NCBI GenBank assembly: GCA_948552115.1
Contig: CAOWNX010000039.1
Location: 1-6,671 of the forward strand
Direction: 5' to 3'
Source of the DNA: an uncultured Bacilli bacterium
Lineage (GTDB): Bacteria; Bacillota_I; Bacilli_A; RF39; UBA660
Length of the DNA: 6,671 nucleotides
Shown: in pieces, positions 1 to 5,342 of the stretch
Position numbering within the stretch: position 1 is the stretch's first letter
Layout of the letters: each line of letters opens with the position of its first letter
Translations under genes and position numbers: made by a program
Notes under the pieces: generated by a model
Told to the model about the DNA's origin: nothing
What the model saw: only the letters and a program-made list of their open reading frames with translations
Databases searched by the model: none

Positions 1-9
1 TTAAATTGG

Positions 10-729
10 ATGAAGAAAGTACTAAATGATTTATATGATTATCCGAATATGAAGATTTTTCAGATAGAAGAAGCTTTTAAATTTTCTTTGGATTCTATTT
101 TATTAGCAGAATTGGTTAAGTTTCATAAATATGATAAAAATATTTTAGATTTATGTACTGGAAATGCTGTGATTCCTTTGGTTTTGTCAACGAAAACGAA
201 TCTTGCTATTACAGGTGTGGAGATTCAAGAAAAGATTTATCAATTGGGTAAAGAATCGATCGACTTAAATCATAAAACAGATCAAATTCATTTAATACAT
301 GAAAATATTTCCCAAATTAGAAATTATTTCCCGGGAAATAATTTTGACATCATTACTTGTAATCCACCATACTTTAAATTTCATCATAAAGATTTTTTAA
401 ATCAAGAAGAAATGAAACAAATTGCTCGGCATGAAATAAAAACTAATTTGGAAGAAGTAATTCACATTGCAAGTGAAATGATAAAAGATAAAGGTAATTT
501 TTATATGGTACATATTCCTGATCGATTACAAGAAATCTTTTTTTATTTAGAAAAATATCAATTTCGTATGAAAGATTTGTTTTTTGTTTATCCTAAAAGA
601 GGAGAAAAATCTTTTTTGGTTTTGTTTCGAGCAATTAAAAATGGTAAAATAGGTCTGAAGGTTCATTCAGCAATTTATTTAAATGAATATCATACTTATC
701 AAGGAATGTTTGAGGATGTGAAATTATGA
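10..729 (+). CDS. tRNA1(Val) (adenine-N6)-methyltransferase, TrmN6/YabB family
   Basis: Predicted cytoplasmic SAM-dependent methyltransferase. The family's characterised E. coli member (TrmN6/YfiC) makes m6A37 in tRNA-Val; activity on the same tRNA here is inferred. The 239-residue protein has a Rossmann-type methyltransferase core: motif I DLCTGNAVIPL at residues 47-57 (SAM binding), the acidic residue ending strand 2 in GVEIQ (E71), and the N6-adenine catalytic motif NPPYF at 118-122. The family-typical ARHE segment lies at 139-142, and FKFSLDSILLAEL near residue 23 matches the conserved N-terminal part of the YabB group. Length is close to B. subtilis YabB (about 247). The start is uncertain: only nine bases precede this ATG, no ribosome binding site is visible and the frame stays open to the window edge, so a few more N-terminal residues may be missing. 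The TGA stop overlaps the pth ATG, which indicates translational coupling. Confidence 0.85.
   Translation: MKKVLNDLYDYPNMKIFQIEEAFKFSLDSILLAELVKFHKYDKNILDLCTGNAVIPLVLSTKTNLAITGVEIQEKIYQLGKESIDLNHKTDQIHLIHENISQIRNYFPGNNFDIITCNPPYFKFHHKDFLNQEEMKQIARHEIKTNLEEVIHIASEMIKDKGNFYMVHIPDRLQEIFFYLEKYQFRMKDLFFVYPKRGEKSFLVLFRAIKNGKIGLKVHSAIYLNEYHTYQGMFEDVKL
321..344. other. Noc-binding site (NBS) within a 24-bp perfect palindrome
   Basis: Positions 325-340 read TATTTCCCGGGAAATA. This contains the published B. subtilis Noc site core ATTTCCCGGGAAAT, and the symmetry continues for four more bases on each side (321-344). It lies inside the methyltransferase gene, where it encodes Y-F-P-G-N (residues 106-110). 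Noc is a ParB paralogue that loads on such sites as a CTP-dependent clamp, binds the membrane and blocks division over the nucleoid. The sequence match is direct observation; binding in this organism is inferred and needs a noc gene elsewhere in the genome. It is not a parS site, because the core is CCCGGG rather than CACGTG. Confidence 0.8.
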
Positions 730-1283
730 AATTAGTAGTAGGTTTGGGTAATCCAGGGAAGAAATATGAAAATACACGGCATAATATTGGTTTTATGGTG
801 TTAGATTATTTTTTGAATTCCAATGATTGGAAAAAAAAATTTGATGGATTCTATCAAATTCAATCATTTGGTTTGGAAAAAGTGATATTTTTAAAGCCTA
901 CTACTTATATGAATTTATCTGGTAATTCTGTTTTAAAGGTGAAAAATTTTTATAATATTTCTTTAGAGGATATATTAATAATACAGGATGATATGGATTT
1001 ATCTTTTGGAACTTATAAAATCAAGAAAAATAGTTCTTCAGGAGGACATAACGGGATCAAGTCGATTATTCAATCTTTAGGTAGTGATCGTTTTGCCCGT
1101 TTAAAAATTGGAATTGCACACTCAAAAACATCGGATTCGATTGGGCATGTATTAGGTAAGTTTTCTAAGGAAGAGCTTCTCATTATTAATAATTATTATT
1201 CTATTTATCAAAAAATTATTGATTCTTTTATTAATCAAGGGATTGATTATACGATGAATCATTATAGAGATTGGGAGAAATAA
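726..1283 (+). CDS. pth: Peptidyl-tRNA hydrolase
   Basis: Cytoplasmic esterase that cleaves peptidyl-tRNA released by stalled or aborted ribosomes, recycling the tRNA. The 185-residue protein is full length for the bacterial Pth family. The N-terminus MKLVVGLGNPGKKYENTRHN carries Asn9 and the catalytic His19 (E. coli Asn10 and His20). YMNLSG holds Asn63 (E. coli Asn68), QDDMDL holds Asp88 (E. coli Asp93, which orients the histidine), and SSGGHNG holds Asn109 (E. coli Asn114). All key residues are present, so it should be active. The ATG overlaps the previous gene's stop as ATGA, and a GAGG ribosome binding site lies at 712-715, ten bases upstream. The next gene begins one base after the TAA stop. 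In Bacillus the small gene fin (yabK) normally lies between pth and mfd; there is no room for it here. Confidence 0.97.
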   Translation: MKLVVGLGNPGKKYENTRHNIGFMVLDYFLNSNDWKKKFDGFYQIQSFGLEKVIFLKPTTYMNLSGNSVLKVKNFYNISLEDILIIQDDMDLSFGTYKIKKNSSSGGHNGIKSIIQSLGSDRFARLKIGIAHSKTSDSIGHVLGKFSKEELLIINNYYSIYQKIIDSFINQGIDYTMNHYRDWEK

Positions 1284-1284
1284 T

Positions 1285-4200
1285 ATGTTCGATAATTTAT
1301 TTTCTTTTGATTCTGATACAGTTATTCAAGGTTTAACAGGTGAGTTAAACGCTTTTTATGTGTTAGAAGCTTATCAACACTTGAATAAAAATGTTTTAGT
1401 TGTGACAAGTAGTTTGTATGAGGCAAACCAAATCTATAATTCTTTAGAAACTTATACTGATCATGTCTTGTTATTTCCTATGGATGATTTTTTAACTTCT
1501 GTTGCTGTAGCAGTTTCTCCTGAGCTTCAAATGAAACGATTAGAAACTTTAGAAAAAATTCAATCTGGTGTTTGGATTGTTGTTACTAATTTAACGGGAT
1601 ACTTAAGATTTTTACCAGATATGAAGAAACATAACTCATTAAAATTAAAATTTGGACTTCATGAAACTATTGCTAGAGATCAATTTTATGATGAATTGTT
1701 AAAACTCGGTTATAAACAAGAGTCTTTGGTTACTTCTACTGGTGAGTTTGCATTACGGGGATTTGTTTTAGATATTTTTCCTATTTATGAAGAGCATCCG
1801 ATTCGAGTAGAGTTTTTTGGTAGTGAAATTGAATCCATTCGAAAATTTGATGAATCGACACAACTTTCTTTAGAAAATATTGATAAATTTGAAGTTTTAC
1901 CTTATCAGGAAATGAAAACAGAAAACGAAAATTCGTTGTATGATTATTTAAATAGTCCTGTTGTTATATTTAAAGATTTTCATCAAATTCAAGCTAGTAA
2001 TAAAAAATTAGTAGAAGATATTTTTCAGTATCAACTTTCCAAAGAAGAAAAAGAGAAAAAGTATATGTTTTCTATGGAAGATATTATTCCTTCCTATGTG
2101 TTACAATTGAATACTTTTGAAACTGATGTTTCTTCGAATCATGTTATGACATATTCTTCGAAAGAAATTGAAAATTTTAAAGGAAATTTTGAAAGGTTAA
2201 AGGAATTTGTTGAACAAAGTTTTTTTGCTAAAAAAGTTGTCATTTTTTGTTTGTCGAAAGAACAACAACGAAAAAAAATTCAAGAATTATTATCTGATTT
2301 TCCGATTCATTTTTCTACAGAACAATTTCTTTCACAATACATATATATTTTAAAGAAAAAGATTAACCATGGATTTTGTTTGAATGAATATGTCGTTATT
2401 TCTGAATTTGATATTGAACAAATTCAAGATTCTACAATACATTATAAAAATAATTATCGAATTGGTCGGAAAATTAATACTTTGGATGCTTTAAAAGTAG
2501 GAGATTATGTGGTCCATCGAACTCATGGTATAGGTATTTATCATGGGGTAGTTACGTTAACGCAAGTAGGGTTAAAAAAGGATTATATTCAAATCGATTA
2601 TTCTGGTAATGATAAGGTTTATATTCCAGTTGAAAAAATATCTACAATTTATAAATATACCGATAAAGATGGTATGAAGCCTCAAGTGAATAAATTGAAT
2701 TCTACGTCGTGGGTAAATAAAAAGCGTTCAATTCAAAAACGTATTCATGATATATCACAAGAATTAATAAAACTTTATGCAGCACGTAATCAATTAAAGG
2801 GAGATGCTTATAAAGATTATGAGGAAGAGGAAATTTTTGCAGGCTTTTTTCCTTATACTCCTACCACAGATCAGGAAAGAGCTATTGTAGATATCCAAAA
2901 TGATTTACGAAGTGCGGTTCCTATGGATCGCTTGTTATGTGGTGATGTAGGATTTGGGAAAACAGAAGTAGCGTTTCGAGCAATTTTTAAAGCAGTTTTA
3001 AATAATAAACAAGTATTTTATTTATGTCCTACAACAATATTAAGTAAACAACAATATTTGTCTGCAATACAACGTTTTGGAGAATATCCAATAGAAATTG
3101 CTTTATTGAATCGTTTTACTACTCCGAAGGAAACGAAACGTATTTTAGAGGGGTTAAAAACTGGTACAATTGATATTGTTTTTGGAACTCATCGCTTATT
3201 AAGTGATGATATCAAATTTCAAAAGTTAGGTTTGTTAATTGTGGATGAAGAGCAACGATTTGGAGTAACTCATAAGGAAAAGATTAAACAGTTTAAGAAT
3301 GATGTCAATGTGTTAACTTTGTCTGCTACACCAATTCCTAGAACTCTCAAAATGGCTTTAAGTGGTTTACGCGATTTGTCTATTATTGATACAGCCCCTG
3401 TGAATCGTTATCCTGTTCAAACTTATGTGGTGGAAGAAAATCCAATTTTAATTAAGGATGCTATTTATAAAGAATTATCTCGTAAAGGGCAAATTTTTAT
3501 TTTATATAATCAAATTTCAACGATTGAGAAGAAAATGTATGAGTTACAGAAATTGGTTCCTGAAGCAAGAATTCGTTTTGCTCATGGGCGTATGACAAAA
3601 GTAGAGCTTGAAGATATTATGACTTCTTTTGTAGAACATGAATTTGATATTTTACTTTGTACTACAATTATTGAAACTGGTATTGATATTCCGAATGCAA
3701 ATACTTTGATTATTTATGATGCAGACCATTTTGGTTTAAGTCAGTTATATCAGCTTCGAGGAAGAGTTGGTAGAAGTAATAAGATTGCTTATGCATATTT
3801 GTTATATAATCGTGGACGTATTTTAAATGAAATTGCAGTAAAGAGATTACAAGCGATTAAAGAATTTACTGAATTAGGTAGTGGATATCGAATTGCAATG
3901 CGAGATTTAGCTATTCGTGGGGCAGGAGACTTACTTGGTAGTGAACAAGCTGGTTTTGTCGATACTGTTGGAATTTCTTTATATATGAAAATGGTGGAAG
4001 AAGAAATGATGCGTTTGCGTGGAGAAGAAGTAGAATCGGAAGAAGAAGAGAAAAAGTCACTTATTAATGTAGAAACTCATATTAGTGATCAATATGTTAG
4101 TGATGAAGAATTAAAAATTGAAATTCATCAAAAGATTAATGAAATTGATAGTTATCCAATGTTGTTGCAAGTGAAAGAAGAACTGGAAGATCGGTTTGGT

Positions 4201-4518
4201 AAAATAGATTGCTCTATGGAAATTTATATGTATGAAGAATGGTTTGAGAAAATTGCTAGAAAATTAGAGATAACAAATGTAAGACAAACATCAAAAGAAA
4301 TAGTAATTGAAATACCAGAGCAAATTAGTAATTATTTGAAAGGCGATAAGTTATTTTTAGAAGTATATAATATATCTACTAATTTTAAATTAAAGTATGA
4401 AAATAAGAGAATTGTAATTACATTAATGCTTCACGGCTTAGAAAAACATTTTGTATATTATGTGGTACCTTTATTTGATAAGATATTGCAAGATATTTTA
4501 CCACTTTTGAATAATTAG
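1285..4518 (+). CDS. mfd: Transcription-repair coupling factor Mfd
   Basis: ATP-driven DNA translocase that pushes or removes RNA polymerase stalled at DNA damage and recruits UvrA for nucleotide excision repair. The 1077 residues show the family order. First comes the UvrB-like N-terminal module without a working Walker motif (GLTGELNAF from residue 16; GEFALRGFVLDIFP near 153-166). The CarD-like RNA polymerase-interacting domain is at about 400-465 (LKVGDYVVHRTHGIGIYHG). The RecG-like helicase has Walker A GDVGFGKTE at 553-561, Walker B DEEQ at 654-657, motif III LSATPIPRT at 679-687, ETGIDIP at 797-803 and motif VI QLRGRVGRS at 823-831. The translocation segment RDLAIRGAGDLLGSEQAG is at 873-890, and the C-terminal TRCF domain at about 950-1077. 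It is roughly 70-100 residues shorter than E. coli (1148) or B. subtilis (1177) Mfd. The RID starts about 80 residues earlier than in E. coli, so the shortening is in the N-terminal half. GGGAG at 1273-1277 is the ribosome binding site, seven bases before ATG. Confidence 0.97.
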   Translation: MFDNLFSFDSDTVIQGLTGELNAFYVLEAYQHLNKNVLVVTSSLYEANQIYNSLETYTDHVLLFPMDDFLTSVAVAVSPELQMKRLETLEKIQSGVWIVVTNLTGYLRFLPDMKKHNSLKLKFGLHETIARDQFYDELLKLGYKQESLVTSTGEFALRGFVLDIFPIYEEHPIRVEFFGSEIESIRKFDESTQLSLENIDKFEVLPYQEMKTENENSLYDYLNSPVVIFKDFHQIQASNKKLVEDIFQYQLSKEEKEKKYMFSMEDIIPSYVLQLNTFETDVSSNHVMTYSSKEIENFKGNFERLKEFVEQSFFAKKVVIFCLSKEQQRKKIQELLSDFPIHFSTEQFLSQYIYILKKKINHGFCLNEYVVISEFDIEQIQDSTIHYKNNYRIGRKINTLDALKVGDYVVHRTHGIGIYHGVVTLTQVGLKKDYIQIDYSGNDKVYIPVEKISTIYKYTDKDGMKPQVNKLNSTSWVNKKRSIQKRIHDISQELIKLYAARNQLKGDAYKDYEEEEIFAGFFPYTPTTDQERAIVDIQNDLRSAVPMDRLLCGDVGFGKTEVAFRAIFKAVLNNKQVFYLCPTTILSKQQYLSAIQRFGEYPIEIALLNRFTTPKETKRILEGLKTGTIDIVFGTHRLLSDDIKFQKLGLLIVDEEQRFGVTHKEKIKQFKNDVNVLTLSATPIPRTLKMALSGLRDLSIIDTAPVNRYPVQTYVVEENPILIKDAIYKELSRKGQIFILYNQISTIEKKMYELQKLVPEARIRFAHGRMTKVELEDIMTSFVEHEFDILLCTTIIETGIDIPNANTLIIYDADHFGLSQLYQLRGRVGRSNKIAYAYLLYNRGRILNEIAVKRLQAIKEFTELGSGYRIAMRDLAIRGAGDLLGSEQAGFVDTVGISLYMKMVEEEMMRLRGEEVESEEEEKKSLINVETHISDQYVSDEELKIEIHQKINEIDSYPMLLQVKEELEDRFGKIDCSMEIYMYEEWFEKIARKLEITNVRQTSKEIVIEIPEQISNYLKGDKLFLEVYNISTNFKLKYENKRIVITLMLHGLEKHFVYYVVPLFDKILQDILPLLNN

Positions 4519-4558
4519 AAGTATAAAAAGTTTTGTTTATTCCAACAATATAAGTATG

Positions 4559-4564
4559 AAGGAG
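4559..4564 (+). promoter_or_regulatory. Ribosome binding site fixing the TTG start of spoVT
   Basis: AAGGAG, followed by TGA, matches the 16S rRNA complement and sits ten bases before TTG at 4575. The nearby ATG at 4556 is out of frame and meets a stop within four codons, and no in-frame ATG lies close by. Family N-termini (B. subtilis SpoVT begins MKATGIVRRID) align exactly with translation from this TTG (MKSTGVIRRID). The 56-base gap between mfd and spoVT shows no clear terminator or convincing sigma-A promoter. Confidence 0.8.
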
Positions 4565-4574
4565 TGAACAAAAA

Positions 4575-5105
4575 TTGAAATCTACTGGAGTAATACGAAG
4601 AATTGACGAACTTGGAAGAATTGTGATTCCAAAAGAAATACGAAGACATTTAGGAATTCGAGAGGGAGAAAATCTGGAAATATATACAGAGGATAATAAT
4701 TGTATTGTATTAAAAAAATATTCTAAGATGTTAGAATATGCAGAATTTTCTTTAAAATTATGTAATTTGGTTCCATCTACGATGAATCTTGGCATGATGG
4801 TTACCGATCGAGATAAAGTAGTTTCTGTATCCGATAATATAGAATTGGAAGAGGATTCTTGTGAAATTTCTTCTAAATTATTAGAATTTATTCAAAATCG
4901 TGAGTCTTATGAATCTTCTATGAAAGAAAAAATCATTTTTGGAAATCAAGAAATTGAAGGATATTTTTATATTCAACCGATTATTTCTTCGATTGATTGC
5001 TTGGGGTTAATTCTTTTTTTGAAGGATCAAACGTATCGCTTGGAAGAAAAGAACTTTGCTAAGTTTTTATCTAGTATGATTGCGAATAAAATTGACATTT
5101 CGTGA
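4575..5105 (+). CDS. spoVT: Stage V sporulation protein T-like regulator (AbrB + GAF)
   Basis: DNA-binding transcription regulator. In B. subtilis SpoVT acts in the forespore under sigma-G, tuning sigma-G-dependent genes needed for late spore maturation and germination. The 176 residues match the family length (178). Residues 1-50 form the AbrB-type swapped-hairpin DNA-binding domain, with the hallmark stretch RRIDELGRIVIPKEIRRHLG and a GENLEIY...VLKKYS ending. Residues about 55-176 match the SpoVT GAF-like C-terminal domain, including PI...LGLILFLKDQT near 135-153; the SKDQT-like segment is typical of SpoVT and absent from AbrB itself, which is only about 95 residues. Translation starts at TTG, which may lower expression. 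It follows mfd directly, as in many Bacilli. Its final codons carry the -35 element of the metG promoter. The SpoVT identity is well supported; a sporulation role in this organism is inferred. Confidence 0.9.
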   Translation: MKSTGVIRRIDELGRIVIPKEIRRHLGIREGENLEIYTEDNNCIVLKKYSKMLEYAEFSLKLCNLVPSTMNLGMMVTDRDKVVSVSDNIELEEDSCEISSKLLEFIQNRESYESSMKEKIIFGNQEIEGYFYIQPIISSIDCLGLILFLKDQTYRLEEKNFAKFLSSMIANKIDIS

Positions 5106-5119
5106 ATATTTATGATAAT
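5092..5119 (+). promoter_or_regulatory. Predicted sigma-A promoter of the metG T-box transcript
   Basis: A perfect -35 TTGACA lies at 5092-5097, inside the last codons of spoVT. GATAAT (5 of 6 to TATAAT) lies at 5114-5119 with a 16-base spacer. An alternative -10, TAATAT at 5116-5121 preceded by TGA, has an 18-base spacer. Either predicts a start near 5126-5128, just before the first strand of T-box stem I, which is where a T-box transcript should begin. The agreement between promoter and leader is the main support; the start site has not been measured. Confidence 0.72.
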
Positions 5120-5130
5120 ATTATCGTAAA
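5109..5130. repeat. 22-bp near-perfect inverted repeat over the metG -10 region
   Basis: The half TTTATGATAAT is followed immediately by ATTATCGTAAA, its reverse complement except for one T/C difference that would form a G-U pair in RNA. It covers the predicted -10 and start region of metG, so a dimeric repressor could occupy it. Its core TGATAAT-ATTATCG resembles the 7-1-7 Fur-family operator but lacks the central base. There is no adequate T run after it for a terminator. A chance AT-rich palindrome cannot be excluded. Confidence 0.45.
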
Positions 5131-5267
5131 TTTAGTGATGAAGGAAAGAGACATATAATCTTTTGTTTAGAGAGTCTATGGTTGGTGAAAGTAGATGAAA
5201 AGAAATATGAAAAATGATTCTGGAGCTAAATCGAAAACTTCGCGTTAAGAAGGAAAGTGCATGAATC

Positions 5268-5324
5268 ATCATGAATAAAGGTGGTACCACGGGTAATCTC
5301 GTCCTTTTGTTCATGATTTTTTTT
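5268..5324 (+). terminator. Putative T-box-controlled intrinsic terminator before metG
   Basis: ATCATGAA (5268-5275) can pair with TTCATGAT (5310-5317), and the 3' arm is joined to a run of eight T (5317-5324), giving an intrinsic terminator form. The intervening segment is the antiterminator, so this helix encloses it rather than competing with its 3' strand as in textbook T-boxes. A competing hairpin exists upstream: CATGA (5260-5264) with TCATG (5269-5273) would occupy the terminator's 5' arm. The terminator is plausible, but how the two states switch is uncertain. Confidence 0.6.
5277..5307 (+). promoter_or_regulatory. T-box antiterminator helix
   Basis: AAAGG (5277-5281) pairs with CCTTT (5303-5307). 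Next is the seven-base bulge TGGTACC (5282-5288), and then ACGGG (5289-5293) pairs with CTCGT (5298-5302) across a TAAT loop. This is the standard A1-bulge-A2 antiterminator geometry. The bulge contains the four bases expected to pair with the acceptor end of uncharged tRNA-Met. Confidence 0.85.
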
Positions 5325-5342
5325 ATTTAGGGAGGAAAAAAA

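Larger units (their letters stand above)
5130..5324 (+). ncRNA. T-box riboswitch leader, tRNA-Met specific, upstream of metG
   Basis: The 5' leader senses the charging state of tRNA-Met and raises metG expression when uncharged tRNA accumulates. The stem I base pairs ATTTAG (5130-5135) with CTAAAT (5226-5231), followed by a kink-turn-like TGATG opposite GGAG. GGAA (5143-5146) pairs with TTCT (5218-5221). The specifier loop has AGAGA (5147-5151) opposite AAAAATGA, placing the specifier codon ATG at 5214-5216, followed by the usual purine. Above it CATAT/ATATG and CTTTT/AAAAG pair. The canonical AGAGAG bulge (near 5169-5174) and GGTTGGTGAAAG apical loop (5180-5191) form the tRNA-elbow platform. 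The T-box core AAGGTGGTACCACGG is at 5278-5292; its TGGT (5282-5285) can pair with the ACCA tail of tRNA-Met. Only about 45 bases separate stem I from the T-box, so the stem II and IIA/B elements appear absent, as in glyQS-type leaders. Confidence 0.93.

Noticed and set aside
1..9. End of an upstream gene at the left edge
   Set aside because: Nine bases are too few to assign. They are open in the frame of the first gene and could equally be its missing N-terminal codons.
325..340. The palindrome as a ParB parS site
   Set aside because: It agrees with parS (TGTTTCACGTGAAACA) at 12 of 16 positions but differs symmetrically at the four that separate parS from NBS, including the CCCGGG core. Noc is the better match.
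4366..4371. TATAAT inside the 3' end of mfd as an internal promoter
   Set aside because: The nearest TTGAAA is 24 bases upstream and no acceptable -35 is at 16-18 bases. Such hexamers are common by chance in AT-rich DNA.
4519..4574. A sigma-G or sigma-A promoter for spoVT
   Set aside because: AGTATA (4520-4525) and CAATATA (4546-4552) vaguely resemble sigma-G elements, but the 20-base spacer is too long. TATAAG at 4549 has no -35 and would start transcription in the ribosome binding site.
4418..4795. Minus-strand open frame of 125 codons, and shorter ones at 5132-5314, 5424-5669 and 6430-6624
   Set aside because: All lie opposite well-identified genes or the T-box leader, show no recognisable domain and no convincing ribosome binding site. 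They are shadows.
5115..5126. A true Fur/PerR 7-1-7 operator at the metG promoter
   Set aside because: The two seven-base halves are adjacent with no central base, and metG has no known iron or peroxide link. Kept only as an unexplained inverted repeat.
5109..5135. Intrinsic terminator after spoVT
   Set aside because: The hairpin is purely AT-rich and is followed by only three T before stem I of the T-box. It overlaps the metG promoter.
5207..5209. Alternative T-box specifier codon ATG
   Set aside because: This ATG falls in the CATAT/ATATG helix above the specifier loop. The ATG at 5214-5216 lies in the loop, opposite AGAGA and followed by a purine.
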